From contig CAZPQL010000003.1 in the NCBI GenBank assembly GCA_964588725.1, positions 24,659 through 88,658 on the forward strand: a stretch of 64,000 nucleotides of DNA. The letters run 5' to 3'. The DNA comes from UBA5972 sp964588725. GTDB lineage: Bacteria > Pseudomonadota > Alphaproteobacteria > Rhodobacterales > Rhodobacteraceae. The stretch's first letter is position 1. Each line of letters starts with the position of its first letter. Under the pieces are notes generated by a model. The model worked only from the letters and a program-made list of their open reading frames with translations, made no database searches and had not been told where the DNA came from. The translations under genes were made by a program, and so were the position numbers. Below, in pieces: positions 1-6,958 of the stretch.

Positions 1-710
1 AATCGCGACTTTTATCCAATATCGTCCTGATGGGCATGGGCGAGCCGCTTTATAATTTTGACGCGGTGCGCGACGCCATGAAAATCGCGATGGACGCCGA
101 GGGAATTGCACTGTCGCGCCGCCGCATTACGCTGTCGACGTCCGGCGTGGTGCCGGAAATCGCCCGCGCCGGTGATGAAATCGGCTGCATGATCGCCGTG
201 TCGTTTCACGCCACCACAGATGAAGTGCGCAACACGCTGGTGCCGATCAACAAACGCTGGAATATCGCCGCTCTGTTGCAAGCGCTGCGGGATTATCCGC
301 GCCTGTCCAATTCCGAACGCATTACCTTTGAATATGTAATGCTTAAGGGCATCAACGACAGCGACGCCGACGCTTACCGCCTGATGGAGCTGATCAGCGG
401 CATTCCCGCCAAGGTCAACCTGATCCCGTTCAATCCGTGGCCCGGCGCGCCCTATGAACGGTCGTCCAACAACCGCATTCGTGCCTTTTCGGACATCGTG
501 CACAACGCGGGGTATGCGTCACCGGTACGCCGCCCGCGCGGCGAAGACATCATGGCCGCCTGCGGCCAATTAAAATCGGCGACGGAAAGGGCGCGCAAAA
601 GCAAAGCAGAGATCGAGGCGGAAGTTGCCGGTGACCAGGGCCGCATGGCACCCGGCGATGCACCGGCGGCCACGCCGGAAACGCCAACAACGGTAGCGAT
701 ACCCAAATAG
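1..710 (+). CDS. rlmN: 23S rRNA (adenine-2503-C2)-methyltransferase RlmN, 3' part
   Basis: This is the C-terminal part of the radical-SAM enzyme that methylates A2503 of 23S rRNA (and A37 of some tRNAs). The frame is open from base 3 through the window edge, so the start and the CxxxCxxC iron-sulfur motif lie outside. Visible family signatures are MGMGEP near the left edge, LSTSGVVP, and AACGQL, whose Cys (codon near 561) matches the cysteine that carries the methyl-protein intermediate. About 45 residues follow that motif, ending in an Ala/Pro/Thr-rich tail that is longer than I expect for the family. The methyltransferase assignment is secure; the role of the tail is unknown. Confidence 0.95.
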   Translation, partial: SRLLSNIVLMGMGEPLYNFDAVRDAMKIAMDAEGIALSRRRITLSTSGVVPEIARAGDEIGCMIAVSFHATTDEVRNTLVPINKRWNIAALLQALRDYPRLSNSERITFEYVMLKGINDSDADAYRLMELISGIPAKVNLIPFNPWPGAPYERSSNNRIRAFSDIVHNAGYASPVRRPRGEDIMAACGQLKSATERARKSKAEIEAEVAGDQGRMAPGDAPAATPETPTTVAIPK

Positions 711-842
711 GCGATCGCGGCTCCGAATAACCCCGTTACGACCACCCGCATCGCGATGAAAAGCGCGACCGATTCCCGACGGGTATAAGAAACAGACTGA
801 ACGCGGTTATTTCCACGGCATTGTCGGCTTAATCCGCTGACA

Positions 843-2270
843 TTATCCTGCGCAACAAGACAGTTTGGACACGTCCTGGTCAAACGTCTGCGCGGCCAGT
901 TTCAGCCCCTCGACAGTTGTAAGATAGGGGAAAATCATGGCTCCCAGATCCTCATAGGTCATCCCCGCCTTGATCGCCATGGCTGCAGTCTGGATACTGT
1001 CCGATCCTTCGGGCGCCAGGATATGCGCGCCCAACAACTTTTTGGTCACGCTGTCGGCCACCAGCTTGATCAGGCCCCTTGTGTCGCGGGCCGCCAACGC
1101 GCGCGGCACATTTTCAAGACCCAGCACAGACGTCTTAACCTCAAATCCAGCGTTTTTCGCCTGCACTTCCGTCAGGCCGACGCTCGCGACTTGTGGGTCA
1201 CAAAACACCACGGACGGCACAACGTCATTGTCGTAACTCAAAGAATCGCTGTTCATGGCATTCTTTGCCGCGATTTTGGCCCCGTATGCAGCCATATAGA
1301 CAAACTGATCCTGCCCGGTCACGTCACCCGCCGCATAGACACCTTTGCGCGATGTGCGCATATGCGCATCAATCGCGATTCCGCCACGGCCATTCGTTGC
1401 GATGTCCGCCTCTGCCAAACCCAGACCGTCTGCGTTGGGCAGGCGTCCGGTCGCCAGCAAAAGCTTGTCGGCGCTGACGGTCTTGGGCCGACCGTCGGCG
1501 GTCACGGACAATTGAATCTGACCATCGATTTCAGCAACACTATCGTAGGTCAGCCCGTGCAAAACGGTGACGCCTTCATCCCTGAAGTAATCAGTCAACG
1601 CCGCGCTGACCTCCGGCTCTGCCCCGGGCAGCAATCCACTTCGGGTCACAATCGTGACGGCAACTCCGGCGCGGGTAAACATTTGTGCCAGTTCCACGCC
1701 AATGTATCCGCCGCCCATCACGAGCAGTGATTTCGGCAATTCTTCCAGTTCCAAAATAGATGTGCTGTCGTGGTGTTCAACGCTGTCCAGCCCGCGAATT
1801 TCGGGGATGTGCGGGCGCGAACCGGTGGCGATAATGACTTTGGCCGCGTCTACATGGTTTCCGGCGACCGTCAACTTTCCGTCGCCGGTAAAAGACGCCT
1901 GACCTTTGAGATAGGCAATGGAATTATAGCTGGGAAGAACGTCGATGTATTTGGCGGCGCGCAGCTCGTCGACCAACGCCTGTTTCTGGCGAATGACGGC
2001 CTGCCAGTCGGTGACCTCGGCATTGGCCGACACACCGTTAAAGCGCTGCGCAACTTTGGCCACATGAAGGGTATCCATGGCGCGGATCATTGCCTTGGAG
2101 GGTACGCACCCCACGTTTACGCAGGTGCCGCCAATGGTGCCGTGGCCGATAAGCGCCACGCGCGCGCCGTCATCAGCCGCCGTGATTGCGGCTGAAAAAC
2201 CGGCGGAACCGGCTCCGATGACAGCCAGATCGTAGACGCCGTTAACTCTTTGGGTGGGTGTGTCAGACAT
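843..2270 (-). CDS. merA: Mercuric reductase MerA, short form without N-terminal HMA domain
   Basis: A cytoplasmic flavoprotein that reduces Hg(II) to volatile Hg(0) with NADPH. The 475-residue protein has an FAD-binding GxGxxG at about residues 19-24, the redox-active disulfide in CVNVGC (Cys50 and Cys55), a second nucleotide-binding GGGYIG near residue 186, and the C-terminal vicinal pair Cys472-Cys473 (SCCAG) that hands Hg to the active site. This last pair separates it from lipoamide dehydrogenases. It lacks the N-terminal heavy-metal-associated domain found in many MerA proteins. It is the last gene of a merT-merP-merF-merA operon, starting 3 bases after the merF stop. Confidence 0.95.
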   Translation of the reverse strand: MSDTPTQRVNGVYDLAVIGAGSAGFSAAITAADDGARVALIGHGTIGGTCVNVGCVPSKAMIRAMDTLHVAKVAQRFNGVSANAEVTDWQAVIRQKQALVDELRAAKYIDVLPSYNSIAYLKGQASFTGDGKLTVAGNHVDAAKVIIATGSRPHIPEIRGLDSVEHHDSTSILELEELPKSLLVMGGGYIGVELAQMFTRAGVAVTIVTRSGLLPGAEPEVSAALTDYFRDEGVTVLHGLTYDSVAEIDGQIQLSVTADGRPKTVSADKLLLATGRLPNADGLGLAEADIATNGRGGIAIDAHMRTSRKGVYAAGDVTGQDQFVYMAAYGAKIAAKNAMNSDSLSYDNDVVPSVVFCDPQVASVGLTEVQAKNAGFEVKTSVLGLENVPRALAARDTRGLIKLVADSVTKKLLGAHILAPEGSDSIQTAAMAIKAGMTYEDLGAMIFPYLTTVEGLKLAAQTFDQDVSKLSCCAG

Positions 2271-2273
2271 TGA

Positions 2274-2501
2274 TCAGCTTTCTGTCTCGGGTTCATTGGA
2301 TTCGTTTTTCGCACGTCGTATCAGGGCATAGATGGTCAGCCCGACAAAGACAAAAAGTGCCGGAAACAAAACGTAATCAAGCCATCCAACAATGGCCGAC
2401 AATCCGACTATGCCCAAAAGTACGACCAAAAAAGGGGTGAAGCAGCACAAAGCGGCGAGCACAGAACCAACGACCCCAAAGGCCAGCAACTTGTCTTTCA
2501 T
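2274..2501 (-). CDS. merF: Mercury transporter MerF
   Basis: A 75-residue inner-membrane protein that moves Hg(II) to the cytoplasm for MerA. It has two predicted membrane segments (about residues 5-32 and 42-62). A vicinal Cys pair followed by FTPF lies in the first segment (residues 19-20), as in known MerF. The C-terminal second Cys pair of plasmid MerF is absent here; the tail is acidic. An AAGGA ribosome site lies about 9 bases upstream. It sits between merP and merA in the same direction. Confidence 0.9.
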   Translation of the reverse strand: MKDKLLAFGVVGSVLAALCCFTPFLVVLLGIVGLSAIVGWLDYVLFPALFVFVGLTIYALIRRAKNESNEPETES

Positions 2502-2586
2502 CCAGTATATCCTTGAATCAGTGGATTAAGCCGGGCTTTACGGATAGGCCGGTAAACCGCGCGGATGGCTTTCCGCCCATTAAATG

Positions 2587-2895
2587 TTAGGAACTTGTTC
2601 CGTCGCCGGTAAGAACCTGGGACGGATAGCCGAACATCAGGGTCCACTCTGCGATTTCCTTTGGGTCCGTCACCGCGTCGTCATAAGACACGATATAAAC
2701 CGCCGTTTCGCCGTCTTCGGCAACAACAGCATCAAGGATCTCGACGCTTTCAACCATCTGCATGGCTTCACCGGCGATATATTTGCACGAGGGGCAGTAC
2801 AGACCACTGACCTCTATGCGGACTTTCTGCTCGTCTGCCCAGGCGGCCTCTGCGGTCAACAGCCCGAGTCCGAATGTGAATATCAGCTTTTTCAT
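2587..2895 (-). CDS. merP: Periplasmic mercury-binding protein MerP-like
   Basis: A small secreted metal-binding protein expected to pass Hg(II) from the periplasm to MerT/MerF. Starting at the ATG at 2895 it has 102 residues: a signal peptide ending near AEAAWA, then a single HMA-like domain with the metal site GLYCPSC (Cys34 and Cys37). The C-terminal half diverges from the usual MerP fold sequence, so this is an atypical member. A GTG four codons upstream (2907) is the other possible start, but it leaves almost no space after the merT stop (2911). Context between merT and merF supports the call. Confidence 0.82.
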   Translation of the reverse strand: MKKLIFTFGLGLLTAEAAWADEQKVRIEVSGLYCPSCKYIAGEAMQMVESVEILDAVVAEDGETAVYIVSYDDAVTDPKEIAEWTLMFGYPSQVLTGDGTSS

Positions 2896-2910
2896 AGTAG
2901 GTTCCACTTC

Positions 2911-3315
2911 TTAGTAGCCCAGAAAATATGGGGTGAGATAAGGAAAGGCCAATGCGGCCAATATGATAACGGTTGCGCTCCACAGCGAAATTTTCATGAA
3001 CACCTTATTTACCGGTCGCGCGCAGGCGGCTCCGTCGGCGCAGTCCTGTCCCTGCGGCTGGTACACTTTCCAAAAACCGTAGATGAGCGACGCACCGGCA
3101 AATGCGAAAAAGTACCACTTGTATTGATAAAGCGCGCCCAGTCGGCCGATCCATGCACTGGTTATTCCTAGACTGAATAAAACCAGCGGCAAAATACAGC
3201 ATGACGTCATGGCCAGCGCGCCAAGAAGACCACCGGCGGTGGCCACTTTTGTGCCTAATTCCATTTTTTCCGGATCAATTTTTTCCGGGTCGATCACGTT
3301 GCTTTGAGCGGACAT
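2911..3315 (-). CDS. merT: Mercuric ion transport protein MerT
   Basis: An inner-membrane Hg(II) importer of 134 residues with three predicted membrane segments. The vicinal Cys39-Cys40 in the first segment (TSCCILPL) and the second Cys pair in the cytoplasmic loop (Cys92 and Cys98) are the known mercury relay residues. The N-terminus contains a short repeat, IDPEK twice. The ATG at 3315 has GGGGA about 9 bases upstream; Met18 is an alternative start. It is the first gene of the operon and is driven by the divergent mer promoter. Confidence 0.93.
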   Translation of the reverse strand: MSAQSNVIDPEKIDPEKMELGTKVATAGGLLGALAMTSCCILPLVLFSLGITSAWIGRLGALYQYKWYFFAFAGASLIYGFWKVYQPQGQDCADGAACARPVNKVFMKISLWSATVIILAALAFPYLTPYFLGY

Positions 3316-3350
3316 AGACAGTTATCCCCATTTACAGAAACTCTTTTCTC

Positions 3351-3381
3351 GGTCTAATGTCTGTAGTTACTACAGATACAA
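3351..3381 (-). promoter_or_regulatory. mer operator/promoter for merTPFA
   Basis: A 17-bp palindrome (TCTGTAGTTACTACAGA, 3360-3376) has perfect 8-bp arms around one central base. On the minus strand it lies between TTGTAT (3381-3376) and TAGACC (3356-3351), a spacing of 19 bp. An over-long spacer with the operator inside it is the established design of MerR-activated promoters, where Hg-MerR untwists the DNA. The -10 element ends about 35 bases before the merT ATG. The exact -10 is inferred. Confidence 0.8.
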
Positions 3382-3392
3382 GGATAATTTTG

Positions 3393-3833
3393 ATGGCCGT
3401 AGTAACGAAATCGCGAGGCTACTCGATTGGCGCGATGTCCAATGAAACCGGCGTGCACATAGAAACTGTTCGGTATTACGAACGAATCGCATTGATGCCC
3501 AAACCCGACCGCACAGGCGGTGGGCACCGGCAATACAATCATGAACAACTAAAACGGCTGTTTTTCATTAAACGCGGGCGCGAGATCGGTTTCAGCATAG
3601 AAGAGTTAAAAACGTTACTGACGATGGTCGATCGCGACGACATCAGCTGTGCCGATGTACACGAAATAACTGTCGATCATCTTGATCAGGTCCGGGCCAA
3701 AATTCGCAGCCTGATCAAGCTCGAATCAGTTCTGAGCGACATGGCAGCCGAATGCAGCAGTGGCGACGTACCCGAATGCCCGATTGTGGAAGCCCTGTTC
3801 GAAAGCCCGGGTTCTGATTTGGTCGCGCAATGA
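3393..3833 (+). CDS. merR: Mercury-responsive transcriptional regulator MerR
   Basis: A MerR-family DNA-binding activator of 146 residues from the ATG at 3393. This start is preferred because AAGGA lies 8 bases upstream, whereas the longer frame (3357) would begin inside the operator. The winged-helix N-terminus includes TGVHIETVRYYE and a GGHRQY wing. Three cysteines occur at Cys86, Cys121 and Cys129: the first spacing (35) equals that of Tn501/Tn21 MerR Cys82-Cys117, and the second is 8 instead of 9. This pattern indicates trigonal Hg(II) binding. It is divergent from merTPFA and probably autoregulated through the shared operator. Confidence 0.93.
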   Translation: MAVVTKSRGYSIGAMSNETGVHIETVRYYERIALMPKPDRTGGGHRQYNHEQLKRLFFIKRGREIGFSIEELKTLLTMVDRDDISCADVHEITVDHLDQVRAKIRSLIKLESVLSDMAAECSSGDVPECPIVEALFESPGSDLVAQ

Positions 3834-3926
3834 CACGAAAAAGCCCTATTATGACGCTATATCAAATGGATCGGCAGGCATTTGAAAGTTCGCGACTAAC
3901 CTGTGCCAGACAATTCGGAAACCGCC

Positions 3927-4424
3927 ATGCGCCTTATAGCTAAAATTTTTCTCGTCGGACTTGCTGCGGTTATCCTGACAGGCTGCTCAAAATTCAAAAC
4001 CTATGACGGGCCACAAGTCACGCGCGTCGTGATTCTCAAGGAGCAGCGCCAATTGCTTTTGTTTCACAACGACTCCGTTCTGCAGGCTTACGGCGTTGAT
4101 TTGGGGTTCGCGCCTCTAGGTGACAAGGAAAAGGAAGGCGACGGAAAAACCCCCGAGGGTAGTTACATCATCGACCGCCGCAATCCCAACAGCGAGTTCC
4201 ATTTGTCGCTGGGCATTTCGTATCCCGACGAAGACGATATCAGTGAAGCCAAAGCGCGCGGTGAAGATCCCGGTGGTGACATATTCATTCACGGCGGCCC
4301 GACGCTATATCGCGACCGCGACCGCAAAGATTGGACCTGGGGGTGTATCTCGGTTTCTAACAGGGAGATGGAGGTCATCTATTCAATGGTGCAAGAAGGG
4401 ACCATTGTTGATATCTTCCCTTAA
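3927..4424 (+). CDS. L,D-transpeptidase (YkuD) family lipoprotein
   Basis: Probable cell-envelope lipoprotein of 165 residues. The ATG at 3927 follows a GGAA ribosome site and starts a signal peptide with lipobox LTGC (Cys20); an upstream GTG (3903) would only add eight polar residues. A YkuD-type catalytic region is visible: HGG at His122 and the Cys motif WGCISVSN at Cys140, matching the HG...GC layout of L,D-transpeptidases (YafK/ErfK-like). The family forms 3-3 peptidoglycan crosslinks, attaches lipoproteins or cleaves such links; which applies here cannot be told. Its stop is 3 bases from the stop of the convergent CAP-domain gene. Confidence 0.85.
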   Translation: MRLIAKIFLVGLAAVILTGCSKFKTYDGPQVTRVVILKEQRQLLLFHNDSVLQAYGVDLGFAPLGDKEKEGDGKTPEGSYIIDRRNPNSEFHLSLGISYPDEDDISEAKARGEDPGGDIFIHGGPTLYRDRDRKDWTWGCISVSNREMEVIYSMVQEGTIVDIFP

Positions 4425-4427
4425 ACA

Positions 4428-4931
4428 TCAGGACCCAAATATCTGAGTCCACCATATCTTGCCGTTTATTTCCTGAAACCAACTGATGCCCATGAATTTG
4501 GCGTCGGGATTCATAATGACGGCACGCGTATCGAGCTCGGTCATCCAGGCCGCCAACGTTTCCACATCGCTTTCGTAAGTCTCTGATATATTCTCACCCA
4601 AAAGCTGCCCGGGATAACCCGTGCGCGCCACACGGTCCAAAGGTGACGAACCGTCAGAACCGAAATGCCAGGGCCTGTTCTGGACAGACATGTCACGCGA
4701 ATGAGTCGCCGCGGCGGCGTTCAGTTTGGCCGACATCGCGACTTCTTCTAATCCTTTGGCTTTTCGCAGCGCGTTGACGGTGTCCAGAACACGAAACTGA
4801 ATTTTTCCGGCGTTGTGGGGGCCAATTCGAAAAACTTTTTGCGCAGACGTGTCCCCGCCCAAATTCACCCCGACACCGCAAGATGACAAAGTAAAAAGGG
4901 CCAGAGTAAGCAAAATTAAAAGGCGCGCCAT
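4428..4931 (-). CDS. CAP-domain (SCP-like) lipoprotein
   Basis: A 167-residue exported protein. The ATG at 4931 starts a hydrophobic signal with lipobox LSSC (Cys18) and has AGGA upstream; the longer frame adds an unlikely 47-residue leader. The remainder looks like a CAP/SCP domain: LNAAAATHSRDM, a histidine in RPWHFGSDG and GENI followed by a Trp-rich C-terminus (IWWTQIFG), as in bacterial YkwD-like proteins. No biochemical activity is established for most bacterial CAP proteins. It lies between two L,D-transpeptidase genes, which suggests a cell-wall setting. Confidence 0.8.
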   Translation of the reverse strand: MARLLILLTLALFTLSSCGVGVNLGGDTSAQKVFRIGPHNAGKIQFRVLDTVNALRKAKGLEEVAMSAKLNAAAATHSRDMSVQNRPWHFGSDGSSPLDRVARTGYPGQLLGENISETYESDVETLAAWMTELDTRAVIMNPDAKFMGISWFQEINGKIWWTQIFGS

Positions 4932-5092
4932 GATTGTATCTGTCCTGAATAGTTCGTTTCGCAAAGACCTAGCGGTTTCTGTGACACCTTTCAAACAGTT
5001 GCGCGCATTGAATAGGTCAATAACAGCAGTTTGAATTGAAACTGCGGCATTCGGGCCATAAGTTCCCGCCATTATGTTCAGGGAGAATCAAA

Positions 5093-5692
5093 ATGCCAAC
5101 CGACAGTACGAATCGCGTTAGCCGTCGCGCCTTTAACGGGGCCTTGGCGCTGGGCGCTGGAACGTTGATAACCGGGCGCGCTTTTGCGGCTGACGAAATC
5201 ATCATAGAAGAAGAAGTCAGTCACACGGTGCGGCACAATATATCCAGTTTTACTGCGAAATCTTGGGAACCGTATTTTTCGAATCGAAAAAGAGGTGTGA
5301 TTCTGGTCGATACAAAGTCCCGCGCTTTACACTATTGGTCTCAGGACGGCGAAACCTACAAACTGTTTCCGACAAGCGTGCCCGTGTCAAAGGAATTAAC
5401 CCGCTTGGGGCGTACAAAAATTGTCCGCAAACAAATCGGGCCCGAATGGCGTCCCACTCCGAACATGCTCAAGCGCAATCCCGAGTGGCCGTCTTATATC
5501 GGCCCGGGCGAGGACAATCCGCTTGGAACACACGCATTGTATCTGTCTTGGAAATATTATCGTATCCACGGCACCAATGACACACGAAAAATAGGCCGTC
5601 AGTCGTCCAACGGCTGCATTGGGTTGTACAACAACCACATCGCTGAACTGTTCGAACTGGCGAAAATAGGCACGCAGGTGTTGCTAATTTAG
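5093..5692 (+). CDS. L,D-transpeptidase with Tat-like signal
   Basis: A 199-residue exported YkuD-family enzyme. The ATG at 5093 has AGGGAG 7 bases upstream. The N-terminus has a twin-arginine motif (Arg11-Arg12 in SRRAFNG), a hydrophobic stretch and an AFA cleavage site, pointing to Tat export. The catalytic part shows IHGTND (His159) and SSNGCIGL (Cys175), the classic L,D-transpeptidase signature. The likely job is forming meso-DAP 3-3 crosslinks in peptidoglycan. It is divergent from the CAP-domain lipoprotein gene and is the second such enzyme within 2 kb. Confidence 0.9.
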   Translation: MPTDSTNRVSRRAFNGALALGAGTLITGRAFAADEIIIEEEVSHTVRHNISSFTAKSWEPYFSNRKRGVILVDTKSRALHYWSQDGETYKLFPTSVPVSKELTRLGRTKIVRKQIGPEWRPTPNMLKRNPEWPSYIGPGEDNPLGTHALYLSWKYYRIHGTNDTRKIGRQSSNGCIGLYNNHIAELFELAKIGTQVLLI

Positions 5693-5852
5693 CGACATTT
5701 TGGCAAACAGTGCCACACCTTGATCTAAGAAGCATTGCAATCAACATATCATGCAGCTTAGAAATGAGGACGAGGTACAGTCTTGGGTGTCTTCTGCGGG
5801 GTGTCAAATACCTTAACGCCCTTAACGCAGTAGGCAAATTTTGGAGGATAAC

Positions 5853-6029
5853 ATGAAATCAATCGTACTTGCAGCTGCTCTTTCTTTGGCGGCTACATCC
5901 GCATTCGCTGGCGCAGTTTCCGCACCGGTAATGGAACCAGAAGTTATGGTCGAAGATTCGTCTTCTTCGGGCGGCGTCATTGTGCCCCTGATCGCGCTTA
6001 TTATTCTTGCTGTTGCCCTGGGCAACTAA
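5853..6029 (+). CDS. Small secreted protein with C-terminal hydrophobic segment, function unknown
   Basis: A 58-residue protein beginning at ATG 5853, with a strong GGAGG ribosome site 6 bases upstream. It has a clear Sec signal peptide (cleavage near AFAG, residues 17-20), then an acidic stretch rich in Glu and Ser, and a C-terminal hydrophobic segment (about residues 41-57). I recall similar short proteins with an acidic middle and hydrophobic end in Rhodobacteraceae, without a known function. It is monocistronic and followed by a strong terminator, which suggests high, independent expression. Confidence 0.75.
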   Translation: MKSIVLAAALSLAATSAFAGAVSAPVMEPEVMVEDSSSSGGVIVPLIALIILAVALGN

Positions 6030-6052
6030 GTAAAAATAACGCTTTATTATGG

Positions 6053-6082
6053 AAAAGGCAGCGGCAGCCCCGCTGCCTTTTT
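6053..6082 (+). terminator. Rho-independent terminator after the 58-residue protein gene
   Basis: A perfect 11-bp stem (AAAGGCAGCGG, 6054-6064, with CCGCTGCCTTT, 6070-6080) with a 5-base loop, ending in TTTTT. It lies 24 bases after the stop codon. The A-rich left flank means it could also act on the convergent SDR gene. Confidence 0.9.
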
Positions 6083-6097
6083 CTGTTTGAACGTATT

Positions 6098-6958
6098 CTA
6101 CTCCAATTTTGCCAGCGCCTTCAGACCCATCCTGTAGTTCGGATATTTTAGCCGCACGCCAAGCTCCTGTTTAATACGGTCGTTGCGAACTTTCTTGGAT
6201 TCGCCGTAAAAACTGCGTGCCATCGCAGTCATTTCCGCCACTTCAAATTTCTCGGCCACGGGTATGGGCAGATTCAGCAACTCGGCAGCAAAGGCAATAA
6301 CGTCCTCGGGCGGGGCCGCGTCGTCGTCGCACAGATTATAAATGGCGCCGGGATTGGGTTTCAACATCGACGCCATCAGTACTTGCGCGATGTCCTCCAC
6401 GTGAATGCGGCTAAACAGCTGGTTTTCTTTAATAATCCGCCGTGCCGTTCCAGCGCGGACCTTGGCAAACGGACCGCGCCCGGGGCCGTAAATTCCCGCA
6501 AGGCGGAAAATATGCACCGGCAGCGACGCCTTTTTATAAAGTTGCTGCCAGGCATTCTCTGCTTTAACGCGCCACTTGCCGCGCTGTGACGCCGGTGTCA
6601 GCGGCGTAGTCTCATCGACCCAACCGCCGGTATGATCGCCATAAACGGCTGTCGTGGACAAATAACCCAGCCATTCAGCCGGTAATTCGCCGGACGCAAA
6701 CCTGTCGTGCAATGCGGACAGCACCGGATCGCCATCGTTGTCCGGACCCGCCGAAATCAATACGTGGCTGGCCTGACGCAGCGCAGGCCCAACGTCGTCA
6801 CCCGGCCATACCAGCGGTTCCGCCCCCGTCGCTGCAATTGTTTCGCGTTCCTCGGCCCGGCGTGTCGTGCCGATCACCCGCCATCCCTGCGGCACCAAAA
6901 GCCGCGTCAATTCCTTGGCGGAATATCCAAGACCAAACACCAGCAACACATTTTTCAT
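6098..6958 (-). CDS. SDR-family NAD(P)-dependent epimerase/dehydratase-like protein
   Basis: A 286-residue extended short-chain dehydrogenase. The start at 6958 overlaps the queG stop (ATGA), and the protein opens with a Rossmann motif, VFGLGYSAKEL. A STTAVYGD segment (catalytic Ser/Thr and Tyr neighbourhood) and RLAGIYGPGRGP are typical of the YeeZ-like branch of NAD-dependent epimerases. The substrate is unknown. It is the last gene of a GST-queG-SDR run with overlapping ends and is probably co-transcribed. Confidence 0.82.
   Translation of the reverse strand: MKNVLLVFGLGYSAKELTRLLVPQGWRVIGTTRRAEERETIAATGAEPLVWPGDDVGPALRQASHVLISAGPDNDGDPVLSALHDRFASGELPAEWLGYLSTTAVYGDHTGGWVDETTPLTPASQRGKWRVKAENAWQQLYKKASLPVHIFRLAGIYGPGRGPFAKVRAGTARRIIKENQLFSRIHVEDIAQVLMASMLKPNPGAIYNLCDDDAAPPEDVIAFAAELLNLPIPVAEKFEVAEMTAMARSFYGESKKVRNDRIKQELGVRLKYPNYRMGLKALAKLE

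Noticed and set aside
452..883. Minus-strand open frame of 143 codons opposite the rlmN 3' end, with a hydrophobic stretch
   Set aside because: It overlaps the certain rlmN coding region for more than half its length, shows no family resemblance, and the only clean start (near 751) has no clear ribosome site.
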